A stretch of 64,000 bases of DNA, from assembly GCA_024362935.1 (NCBI GenBank), contig JANCRA010000011.1, forward strand, positions 8,425,501 to 8,489,500, in the 5' to 3' direction. Below, one piece after another: positions 1 through 11,855 of the stretch; within the stretch, counting starts at the first letter, position 1, and every line of letters starts with the position of its first letter. Below the pieces are notes generated by a model. It made no database searches and was not told where the DNA came from. It saw only the letters and a list, made by a program, of their open reading frames with translations. The translations under genes were made by a program, and so were the position numbers. This stretch comes from Setophaga petechia (lineage: Eukaryota > Chordata > Aves > Passeriformes > Parulidae).

Positions 1-3000
1 TAGCCAAGGTGGAAGAATGAAGCAGCTGCCTACCAAAGACTGCTTTCCTCAGAAGCTTTCAGCACTGCCCATGAGAAAGGCAGGAGTGTGGGCTTGCTGC
101 AGTGTCCAGTGCCATCCAGTTCCAAGTTCAGAGGAAATACAGCTGCCTTTTCAGGATGTGCAGAGTTTGGGTGACATCCATCAGCTCCATGCAGATATCT
201 CAGATCCATCCCTGATGTTCAGGCACCCAGACTGAGCCCTGAAATCCATCGACTGAAATTGGAGCTCAGACACCTAAATTTAGATGCAAATGTCATTTTC
301 TAGAGATGCAACTGGAACCTTTAATGTGCTATCTGCGGCTGAGTGTTAACTGCTCTGTGATTAGAGGATATATGATGGTAACATAGTAAATCCTCGCAAA
401 CCAGAGCGCAGGATCTCAAATGTCTTCACATTTTTGTGAAGAGGAACTGTAAATATTTGGTCTGTAAATGAGATTCTGGATAAAGAAATTACAGTGCGGC
501 TAAATATATCCTTTTAATCTTATCCTGTGAATCTCAGAAGACCTGAGTTGGCAGTGTTTTCTCAGTCAGAATTTCCTCTGCTGTTCATGGGATGATGTAC
601 TGTGGCTGCGAGTACCAGTGTGGGCAGAGTGGGAAGGAGAGGTGAGCTCTTCCCATAGGCATGGAGCAAACCCAGTGAGCATGACATTCCATCCATGCAA
701 TTATCTGGGCCTCCCTGCTCCCTTTGGTCAAGGGGAATCTGCTTCCACCTTACCATGCTGCCGATCCAAACTTTTTCTGCATCTTCTTCACAAGTTAATG
801 GAGCACAAGGAATTGGATTACGTTAACTTCTGTGCTCATACAAGGGAGGAGGAAAGACTTGCTTCGTTTTTCCTGGCTGCACAGGTCCAATGACATCCTT
901 GCCCTGGGGTGCTGTCTTGGCTTGAATAAACCCTGAATAAGCATGGACAGATCTGACTCAAACTACTACTACTTAAAACATTTTTAAATGGTTAATAAGC
1001 AGTCTGAAAATCCCACATCAAAGACATAAGGCAATACATATGGAATAATGCAGAATGTTTCATTTTCAGATGGATTTGCTCCATTCTATTTAAATTCTGT
1101 GACCTTCAGGGAATCAAGTTAGTTCTAGCTTTTAGTTTATAGATTTTCTGTTTGATATTCGAGGTTAAATTCTTGCCTGATTAGATACAGGCAAATTCTT
1201 GCTGCTGCAGAACCACAGTGGAAAGGTAGCTCTACACTGTATTTAGTCAGAAATGTCAAGAACCTAGTAGTTATCTACAAGAACTCATTTTGTCTTCCAT
1301 TAGCAGCATTAAAGTAAATTTAGTACTGTTTTTTTTTCATGTTGCACAACATAAAATTGTCTTAAAGTGGAACACATGAGATGGTTTGAAGATGACCATC
1401 CCTATTTACACAAGGAGTACCATTCTGTTGTTAATTCATTATCACTATCAGTACAGAAACAGCAAATGAAAGTTCAAGCAATTTGGAAAAATATTTGCCA
1501 GCTAAAGGAGCCATGCAAACTATCCTGGTAACACTGTAAGTGGATCCCAAAAATTCCAGAAGGTTGAACAAAATAAAATTCATATTATATGATGCACAAA
1601 AACAAAAGAAATTAATCCAAATGCACAGGAGCAAGTCAGGTTCAGAAAAACAGTGTTGTGTTTGCCCTCAATTAGTTGCTTAAGATGCACTGGTGCTGGC
1701 AGAAGCTGTCCTGTCCAGACAGCTGCCTGTGCCTGCACAAAGTCTTGTAGGGACATGGCACATTTGGCCACCTAATAGTTGCCATGGTTTGTGAGACACC
1801 TTTTGCAAATGCAGTGTCAGACACAAGCCTGCACCTCCTGAGATTATGAGATGCTCCAGATGAGACCTGCTGTACCTGAAGCTGGCTGCTCCCAGGGGCT
1901 GCCAAAGCTGAAAGCAGTCTCAGGTCCAGTTTAAGAAAGTAAATGCTCAAGGCTGTTTTCATGATGCTTCAGATCTCATTTGCCTTGATAGCAGAGTATG
2001 ACAGGGCTCTGTCTTCTAGGAGGGGGTCATTGCTGTGTCTGCTGATGGGCAGTGACATGAAGCCAGGCAGAAGAAATGGGCGAAGGTGTCAGGCCAGGCA
2101 GTGAGTGCCACCCATGGGCTGGGAAGGCAGCCCTTGAAGACAGTCTAGTAATGCCCGGGCAGGTATCATAATCTTGCCACAGAGACATTTTCCAAGGCCT
2201 TGCCTATGAATTGGTCTCCATTGTATAGTCATGTCAGCATTTCTAGAGAAATATCACTGTTATACAGCTGTTTCATGCTCCCAGCTCCAGTGTGAGCATC
2301 AGCTTCAAGTCAGACCTTTGCCTTACAATGTTTGGTTTACAATTACTGACTTTATGTCTGAGTGAAGAGAGACAAATTTAGTTTGCAGTCAAAGTAAACA
2401 CCTTTGAAATTACCTTGGCTAGTACATGGCTGTTTTGCATCAGTTTGAAGTGAGTTTGACAAGAGAATACACATTGGCTGCTTCTTTTGACGCACAGTTC
2501 AAGTGAATACTTGAGAGCTTGTTGACTGGGAACATTCAGATATGTTTCAGGGAAAGAATGTTTTCACATGCAGTTTCCTCCTCCACCTTTTATTTACTTC
2601 CTTTAATATAATTTCCAGCTATTTCCCCAAGACATTGGCGATAGTACTTGCTACGTGGCAAAGAAACCCTATTTAGAGTTTTTACAAGCCATTCTAGACA
2701 CATATTCAAAAGGTATTTTGATGCTACAGGAATATTACTATTTTTCTTCACTTACTAAGTCAGGATTCAACCAGCTTTTTTATTTTTAGAAGTTGCCAGT
2801 GCAAAAGGATAAAGAAATATAGCTTAATGCCTTGGTATTTGAAGAGATCTGATCTTGCAGCATTACTGCTAAGGTATATAGTGTGCTGAAATTTCAGCAA
2901 GATAGATAAAAAGTACTCTTCGTAGGGAAGGTCCTAAAACTGTCATCAGAATTTCAACAGCCCTCATAGCTGTCTGTGTGGGCATGCAAGGGATCTTGAG

Positions 3001-5689
3001 ACTCACTTTGTTTTTTGAGGAAGATAAGGAAGGAAAATGTTGTGTGGAACTCCACTGTGGTGTGGTTGTCCAGAAAATATCTGTAGCTCAAAATTGTCTG
3101 CAAGTGTCAGGGGGACCAAATAATATGCTTTTAATACCATATCTGAGACTGTCCTGCACCCACTGGAGGTGGTCATCAGTGGGGTTGGGTAGGCTGTAGG
3201 CTCTTAGATGTGAAGTACATTGCTCTCCTAAGACTTGTTCTGCCACTGTCTGTGGACATTGGCAGCGCAACTGTTCCCTTTTCCTTGTACTGCTTTGTCC
3301 AACAATGCCCTTCCCACCACTAAAGATATGATTATCTCTCAACTGTGGTGATTGAGGGATTTTTCCCCATTCTGGGGACTGAAGGTTTGCTAGATGAGAC
3401 CCACCCTTGCAAGCACCCAGGGAGCACAGGTTGCTCCAGAGCAGATTGCAGAGGAAATGTAACCTGGTTATGTTGTACCCTGGATAAGGTTAACTTAGTG
3501 TTGCTTCTGGGCTACTGTAACCAGCATTGGCCTCACAATGCCCAGGAAAGCTGAACCCGCCTGTATTAAATCACTGTGCTGCTCTTGGAGGTGGGCTCAG
3601 CTTGTGCTCTACTGAAAGCTGACAGCATGAATGGGGGCCTGACTGGGAGGGAGTGCTTGCACAAAGTCCTGTAGGGTTGGCTGGGCCTCATGGCACTACA
3701 TTTGGTGAGCAAAACATACAGTTCTGCTGCTGAATTGCAGCAGGGAGTAGCCCTCTAGAGCACTGTGAAGATCCAGAGGAAGAAATACACCAAAACCCCT
3801 TGAGATGTGCAAGCTTCTCCCACGGGGCCATATTTATCATTACCCATGGAAGGACCATCTCCCCATCATTGAGGGTTGGCTTCTCCCCTGGGCAGCTGTC
3901 ATGAACAAAGAACAGCCACCTTCCTCCTGCCTGCCCATGACTCCCTTCTGAAAGCAGTATCATACACAATAGTTTGCAAGCAAATAAATCAAATCATTCT
4001 TTCATTGTAATCTGTGACAACTGTGTTGAACATGTCAGTATTGCAGGTAAAACAAAGCATCAACTTCCTATCTTAGAGTTGTCTTAAATGATGGGCAGGT
4101 GCTTTCAACCAGCATCAGCACAAGCTCATGCCACCATTCAGAACTGAGAGACACTCAAAATAGGAACATGTGTGTTGGTGATCCTGAAGAAGAAATATCT
4201 GAGTAAAGTGAGGACTAGGAGTAAAAAAGCTCAAAGTGATACAGTATGCACAAGAAAGTCCAGACACAGAGTCAGGATTAAATGCTTGGATTTCTGAAAA
4301 GCCTAAAGAAGGACCAAGATTTGGGGCTAAAAGCTAACAAAAAAGGAGCACAAGAAGACACATTATGCTGTATCATTTAATCCTTTTGGGAAAAGAAGCA
4401 GGATTCTAAGATCAAATTTGCCAATGAGAATATTTCATGGCATTGCCTAATCCATGGATCAAAACTTTTTGGGGCATTAGCTTACAGTTGGTGGCTTATC
4501 ATGTACGTTTCCTGGATGGCTCCATCTACTGATTTTATGCCTGGGAGCTCAACTGCATCCTGTTTAAAACATGACACTCAGCTCTTAGATCCAAGTGATT
4601 ACTGAATGATTCATATAAATGTTAATATGTATATAGAGGTGAGGGCTTTCCTTTCCCCACAGAAGGCTGCAAAATAAATCATAGATGCTAATGTTGATGC
4701 CTTGGAAATGAAAGCTAAAGTAAACTGTCAATGAGACTTATGTAATTGGTTCCAATAATTTTGTTTTGAAGGGAACTCAAACTCAGCATCAGCCAGCTGG
4801 CATGCAAAAAGTCTGTAAATATTAAAAGTTTTCTTTGGCAAGAATACCAAAATATTACTGGTATCTCTGGCATGTAATTCAAATAAAAATGAAGTCAACT
4901 GTAAATGTTAACAAACCTTAAATAGCCCTGATATCTACTAAATGGAGAGTTTCATTATGCCAGACTGACATGGCCTCAAGTAGTGCTTGAATCATAAGGA
5001 CTGTGTTGGGTGATTCCTGGGAAGGTGCATGAAGTGTTTAATGAGGAATGTTTTCTTAGGCAGTTTGGTACCTTGCCTTTTATGTGGCTGGCTCTGCAGT
5101 GATAATCCCCCTCCCCTCTGGCTCCTTCTGCAGCAAACCCCAGGCTGGACTGCTGCATAGTCTAGTGAGGTTTTCCTCTTTCTGGTCCTTGATATTTGAG
5201 ACATCTCGAGCCTTTTGCATAAGACTAAAAGCACATGTGCCTTCAGAGAAGGTCAGCACAGCAGCACATGCACTGAATCCTGATGCTGTGGATGCACTGA
5301 GGATTTCTGGATATGCAGTGGCCCTTGATGGACATGTCCAGCCTGATCAATGAGCACTTGTGCAACTGCTTAGTGCACAGGAAGAGGCCCAGACATTCAG
5401 GGAAGGATTTAAATTAGAAATCATGTAGAAATAGAGCAGTTGCTAAATTTTGTGTGGAGAAGAATTGAGAAAGATATTTCTGTAGGAGGCAGACTACCCA
5501 GTAGCCTTATCCATTCCTGATTCCTGGAAAACATGTCTCATGCAGCCAAGTAAGGATGTTGGGTTTGTTACCTTCCCTTGTATTGATTAGGCCTGGTATG
5601 TTTGCAAAGATGGCAGGTGGCCCATTAATGCACAGGTCATTTCTCTAGTCTGAACTTTAGAACAAACTTCAAAACACTGCTTGAAGGTT
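1..5689. other. Intergenic sequence, no gene recognised
   Basis: This is AT-rich, CpG-poor sequence. The reading frames are all under 100 codons, overlap on both strands and show no recognisable protein domain. I see no CpG island, no tRNA-like fold and no clear mobile element. Diverged repeats too old to recognise by eye cannot be excluded. Confidence 0.55.
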
Positions 5690-6051
5690 GTTTCCCAAAG
5701 ATCCCTGCCAGTGGGAAGGAAAACTAAGAAATCTGATGGCTGCTGGCAGCCTGGGCTGTGATGTGCATTTCCTCATCAGCCTCAAATCTGCCAAATTATT
5801 TGGAATTGTCCCTTGGGTCAGCTGGGATCAGCTGTCTTGGCTGTGTCCCTTCCCAACTCCTTCAGCACCCTCAGCCTCCTCACTGGTGGGGTGGGATGAG
5901 AGGCAGAAAAGATTTTATGCTGTGTAAGCCCTGCTCAGCAGTAACAAACACATCCCTGAACTATCAACACTCTTTTCAGCACAAATCCAAATCATAGCCT
6001 CATACCAGCTACTGTGAAGAAAATCAACTCTATCCCTGCCAAAACAGAGCA
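5690..6051 (-). mobile_element. Endogenous retrovirus LTR fragment, minus orientation
   Basis: Read on the minus strand from 6051 leftward, the sequence starts TGCTCTGTTTTGGCAGGGAT and continues with an AGAGTT..TTTTCTTCACAGTAGCTGGTAT-like block, a TTGGATTTGTGCTGAAAA block and a CCACCCCACCAGTGAGGAGG block. This order matches my memory of the common passerine LTR class that begins TGTCCTGGTTTTGGCTGGGA. No internal viral gene adjoins it. The left (3') end fades into unique sequence near 5690 without a polyadenylation signal or terminal CA, so this is a 3'-truncated LTR. The left edge is approximate. Confidence 0.6.
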
Positions 6052-9000
6052 GTCTGGAACTGAGAACCATCGAACTAATAAAAGCATGGAGATGCCCCTT
6101 TGTTAGTGAGCCCAGAGACTGTGGCTCATTGCATATGCTTCAACACACAAGCAGCTACATCTGTGCAGCAACCTGGCATACCCCAGCAGAGCTCCCTATG
6201 GCACAGCACCTAACCTGGGAAGAGCAAAACCTGCAGGATCTTTAATTTAATTTTTACAGCTCTGTGGCATGGAATGATGAATCTAGCAGAAATTGCAATT
6301 TTGTATTGTTGAAAAATAAAAAAAAAATACCCATTAAGCAGAAAGAATACATTGTCAGGTACAATTATTTTTGGATAAAAAGCAATAGGAGTTGGTGTAA
6401 GAAGTACATTTTTCCTGTCTTTTCAGCTTGGCAAAGGGTTAGGTATATATATACAATATTCCGTGGTTCTGGAGAAGAACAACCTGAGCAGTATGGCATC
6501 ATATTTTTCAAGGCTATATAATGAAAGAAGCCAAAACTGTGTCTAGATTATTTTTCTGCAAGTGAGTAATGTGGAAGATAATAAAATATTTATGTTACAT
6601 AAGAGGAACCCTCTGGTCATGCTTTATTTTTGGAAATGTTAAAAAAAAAAGCCAGGGTTTCTCTGAAATGAGCATTTACTAACTTAATGGGAAATGCAGT
6701 GTGGATTTAGCAGAAGCCATGAACAAAGCAGCAGAATGAAGTATCAAGTGGAGTGCTCTGGAGTTCTCTTGCATTGTACTTGCTGCAAGGCCCTGTCACA
6801 TGGAGGGTTTTGTGCTTACCACATTTGCCAGGAGGGCAGCTTTTCTCTGTGTCCCCACACAAAAGTGTGTCTCATGTATGCTCCTAAGGCTTTTGACTGA
6901 GATGGGTTGTGTTTCCACCCTGCATTACCAGTGAGTAGTTTACACTCTGCCAGGGAGCAATACAAGAGAGGGAAACAGAGCTCTGAGCTACTGGAGATGC
7001 CCACACTCTCCAAGCAGGGTTGGAGGCTGTTTTTGTTGAACTGCTGCAAATGAGGAGGTGGAGGATCACCTGCTGCTGGTGATGTTGAAGTGCTTGTCTC
7101 TCCCATTATTAACCCTCTGAGTGCAAAATAGGTTTTGAAATGTTCTCTGATAACACCACATCTTTGCAGGCATACTTAGCCTTTTCCAAAATGATGCAAA
7201 AATACCACAGAAAGATAAATACAATACCATACCATGCCATTATCTACCCCCTGACAGGATATTTTCCTAGGTAAGGGCTCGGACATCCTGCTGATAAATT
7301 TGATAAGTGAACAGATGCAGGAAAAAAAAAAAAGAAGAAGGAATGACCACTTAGTGAAGAAAAGGTTGGTAGAGAGCCTGAGCCACAAAATTCCAACTCT
7401 GTTGGTGATCAAGTTAGGGAGATTGGACAGGCCTGTGTCGTGTTACTTATCTTATTTATTCAATTAACAGTACTGAAATAAAAAAAGCCTAATTATTTGT
7501 TACAAAAAAGATTATGTGAGACTCAGTGGTTTTTAGCACTGGCAGGATTTTTTTCACCCCTACTTTAGCAACTGTTTGTCTGAGGACTGCTTGCACCAGC
7601 CTGTGACTGGCCACACTGGCACTGGTCATTGGGAAATCCAGATTTTGCATCTTCATCTTGCCAAGTCTGTCATGCTGGGTACTGATAGACAGGCTGTGCA
7701 GAGCTGCTTTCAGGGACAAAATTGGATAATGGTAAATAGACAGGAATTGTTGGTGACTGCTCAAGATTTATATTAGGTTTTCCTCCCATTCATCTGTGAA
7801 AATGTGTTCCCCAAAGCTGATGGAGACAATGTGGTTTCTTCTACAGTTCCTGTGCTAGAATTCAAAATATGGGGAAGATGAGTGATTGGGGCAGGAGGTT
7901 TTTATGGAGCCCTATACAGTTTGTACTCAGTGTCATCTGGAGAAGGTGCTGTTGATTTTCTGCTTATTCTCTGAGATCTGTGAGAAGGAAAAATGTCTGC
8001 TGTAACCCAGTGTTACACAAGCAACACAATAAAAAGTAAACATCAGCTTGGATCAGGACAGTATGAGAGTCTCTGCGTCCATGAGGAGCAGTAAGAGTAG
8101 TTATCAATATCTGCTATTGCAGATGAACTATTATTAGAGATGAAACTCAGAAAATTCACTGCCCCTGGCTGTTGGCAGATGGAGGGTGTGTGGCAATACA
8201 GGGACAGAGACAGGACAGGGATAAGTCATCAGCTGCTCTGCTGATGGGACCCCACATACCCTCACTTCAGTGCAGTTACTGAACTCACTGTGGCAGTGTC
8301 CCATGCAAATGTTTCAAAGGCAGGTGGAACAAAAAACCCCAAGTATTTGACAGAGGTACAGGGAGGAATGGAAAATTCTTATTAACATATCAGGATGCCA
8401 CAAATCATGCAACGATTGAAAAGTTGGGGGGTAAGCTGCAAAAGTGATTAGTAGCATACAGAGTAAGAGGGTATTTAACTGTTAGACTCAGCTTTCCAAA
8501 CAGTTCAAAGGCTGCTAGGCATCTGTGTGGTCATGACTATGTTGTTTTCTGATAAGGATATCAGTATTTGAAGAGGGATTAAGGAAATGTGATAGCAAGA
8601 TCCTACTTTACATCTGCTACTACAGTTCTGGGCAGCTCAGGAGAGAGCCCCACTCTATCCAAATACACAGTGCACCACATGTAGGAAACATATACTTAAT
8701 TGGCAGGTAAGAGATAGCTCAAAAGATCTCCAAGCAGCTAAATTTCCTTCCAAAATTTCCAAACAATGCAAAATCAGAACAGCTTGGGCATGTTCTATCC
8801 TTTCCCCAGCTTTCTGCCCAATGCCAGTTCTTTCTATTTAAGACCATTCATGTCCCAGTTCAGCCAGGGCTGTCTGTGTTCCTGTATCAGCAATGTGCCA
8901 GTGTATGGCTTGAGCTTTACACAATTAAAAGTTTAAGAAGTTTGTGATACAGAAGGCAAGTTCCTAAATCAAATTAAAATATTCTTCATTTGCTTCAGAC

Positions 9001-11015
9001 TGTACAATAATTTGTTCCAAATTTCTTGCTCTCCATTGGTCCAATTTACACAAACTCACAGTAATTAGCTGCAGAGATTCTTTTAAATTTACAAAAGCAA
9101 TCATTCTCAGTGATAGCTTGATGCTATGCCCAACTCCCTCTGAATAGACTTTAATGACACAGTAACCATGGCTACAGTATATAAAATATGCAGCCATGAA
9201 ATAGGGAAATGTAACAGTGTAATATAATTTTCTCTGGAAAATAAAGGGGTTTGGCATATTTGCATTAATTAGGACATCACATTAAGTATTTCATGTTTGG
9301 ATTCTTTATGAAAATAAAAGTCATAACAGGCAAAGTGATTTTTGAATTCTATTCAGTGGCATACAGTACCATTGGGAAAGCATTTTCCCCAATAAAATAG
9401 GACAATTTAATTGGACATCTATAAATGCCATTCTGGTAAATTGACGTTATAGCATGTTGGAAACAAGTTGAGAGATCCACTGCAACTGGAGCAGCCATAT
9501 GTCACAGAGCTCAGGCTTTTAATCTGAGTGGCCACTGGGAGGAGGCAGCTAAAACCCTTGCCTGCACAGCTCAGCAGGTAACAGGAAATCTGTGAAGCAG
9601 CACAGCAAACCAGCACTGGCTGCATTGTGTTTTCAGGCATTCGGCTTTCCTGCTGCTATTTGCTATTACATCTGCTCAACTGGTATAAAACAATCTATAG
9701 CACACAAATCAAGACTGCTGCTAAATGATAATATGTATATTTGAAAGCTGCAGCCCCTCCATCAATGCTTCATTTATCACATGACCCTCTTGCATGGGGG
9801 CTGAGGATTCTGAGATCTCTCTTCTCCTGACAATATGCTTCTGCTGCAGACTTCATTGTACTGGTGGGCCAGATATAATCTGCAGCATTTTACCCCTCCA
9901 ACTCACACCTTCAACATCTCTACTTTGGTGCTTTAATAGGAAAAGGGGGGAGGATGGCCATCTCAGGGCGAAGGGAGAAGCAAAATGCAGCCCTGCTCTA
10001 ACTTTTGCTCTAGCTGTATTTCATGCTACCATATACATGAAAAATTCAACAGGTTGGGTGCATCCTTCATCTCCAGTTTGAAATTGTAGAGATAATTTGA
10101 ACCAACTTAGCTGGTTAGCTGTGACTGAAACTCAAAATCTTGCTTCCAACTGAGATGCTACCTGCTGCTCTGTCCTGTACAGGGGGCAACTTCAAAGTGG
10201 TCCTAACAAGCTCATCTGCTTAGTTGTAGTTTTGGCAGAGATGCCATAACGAGTGGCAAGCAGCCTTGAAGTGACAGTTTTTATCAATATAAAGACAGTT
10301 GTTTTATTTTCTCTTGAAGCATTCATCAAATGGCATTAGATGAGGAATATGTTTATATAATCTGGTCTGTTCATGACAAACTGATTGCAAGAGAAAAGAT
10401 TAAATTAACTGAAAAACATAGATTATGAGCAGGTCATTTAGTTCTTGCCTCAAGCAAACCACTTCCTTATGAGCTAGGCATGGAAAGATGCTCTGAGTTC
10501 AGCTGTACCTCTTGTTCTCCCAGCTGCAGCCTAGTGAAAGAATCACAAAAGGAAGGAAGATTAACCTTAGAAAATACAAAAGGATGAAAGGTTGGTGAAA
10601 GTCCTTCAGTTCCATTTAGGTCAGGCTGGCATTCAGCAACTACTTCTGTCCAATTAGGCAACTGGAGCAAATCGGCTTTTTGTCTCCATATTGTGCAACA
10701 TTATTGCAGAAACAGAAGTGGAAGATAACATTTTCATTTCAGTTTCAAAATACAGATATAATAAGATTCCATTTAGGGAAATGAGACAAGGTTTCTCTTT
10801 TTTTGCTAACATGTTATCTTTTTTTGTTTGTCTTTGATTACTTTTTTTCCCCCACCATCCAGAGAAGATCACATAGAAATGCAATTAAGATTGACATGTA
10901 TGTGTTCTTCAAAATCTTGGACTCAATTTCTGAGATACATATTTTGTTGGTGCAGAAGGGACAAAAGCAGCAGGACTCCTTTCTGAATTTTCTGTGTGTC
11001 AAAAGGGTTTATGAA
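6052..11015. other. Intergenic sequence, no gene recognised
   Basis: This is AT-rich unique sequence with short A or T runs (for example 7321-7333). No exon, RNA gene or repeat family is recognised. The stretch around 9150-9290 is rich in homeodomain- and octamer-like words (ATTTGCATTAATTAGGA near 9258) and is discussed as a candidate regulatory element. Confidence 0.5.
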
Positions 11016-11855
11016 ATAGAGTCATAGGATGGTTTGTGTTGGAAGGAACCTTAAAGATCATCTACTTCCAACATCCCTGACATGGGCAGGTGTACCCTTC
11101 TATAGACCAGGTTACTCAGAGCCCCATCCAACCTGGCCTTGAACATTTCAGGGGATGGGGCATCCACCATTTCTCTGGACAACTTGTTCCATTATCTCAC
11201 CACCCTCACAAGAAAGAATATCTTCCTTATTTCCAAACTAAATATATCTTCTTTCAGTTTAAAGGCATTCCCCCTGTTTGATCCCAATATGTCCTCATAA
11301 AAAGTCCCTCTCCTGATTTCTTGTAGCTCCTTGATGCACTAGAAGCACTGGAAGGTGCTGTAAGTTCTCCCAGAACCTTCTCTTCTCCAGGCTGAACAGC
11401 CCAAATTTTATGAGCCTGCCTTCAAAGGAGAGGTGCTCCAGCCCTTTGATCATACTTGTAGCCTTCCTTAGGACTTATTCCAACAGGTACAAGTCCTTCT
11501 TATGTTCAAGGCCCTGGAATTGGATGAGTACTGCAGGTGGGAACTCATCAGAATGGAGTAGAGGGGCAGAATCCCTCCCTTGTCCTGCTGGTCACATTGC
11601 TTTTGATGAAGCTGGGGACACAATTGGCTTTCTGGGCTACAAGTGCACATCATGATGAGTTCCTCACTCACCAACATCCCCAGGCCCTTCTCTTCAGGGC
11701 TGCTCTCAATACACTCTCTTCCCAGCCTGTATTTGTGCTTGGGATTGCCCTGATACAAGTGCAGCACCTTGTACTTGGACTTGTTGAACTTCATAAGGTT
11801 CACACAGCCCCACCTCTCAAGCCTGCCTGGGTCCCTCTGGATTTCTCCTCACAGC
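11016..11855 (-). mobile_element. CR1 LINE fragment, minus orientation, 5'-truncated
   Basis: The left edge reads GTCATAGGATGGTTTGTGTTGGAAGGAACCTTAAAGATCATCTA (shown only to identify it), the reverse complement of the avian CR1 3' terminus. Sequence to the right continues through the CR1 3' UTR and the end of the reverse-transcriptase ORF. On the minus strand, 11803-11468 encodes MNLMKFNKSKYKVLHL..., the familiar MKFNKxKCKVLHL block that precedes the CR1 ORF2 C-terminus. It is frameshifted and stops early, so the copy is dead. About 840 bp remain; the 5' end is missing, as is usual for target-primed LINE insertions. The right boundary, near 11855, is approximate. Confidence 0.9.

Noticed and set aside
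1731..3708. Shared words CTGCACAAAGTCTTGTAGGG (1733) and TTGCACAAAGTCCTGTAGGG (3657)
   Set aside because: The match covers about 20 bp with only patchy similarity beyond (GGCAC..ACATTTGG). That is insufficient to define a repeat family without a search.
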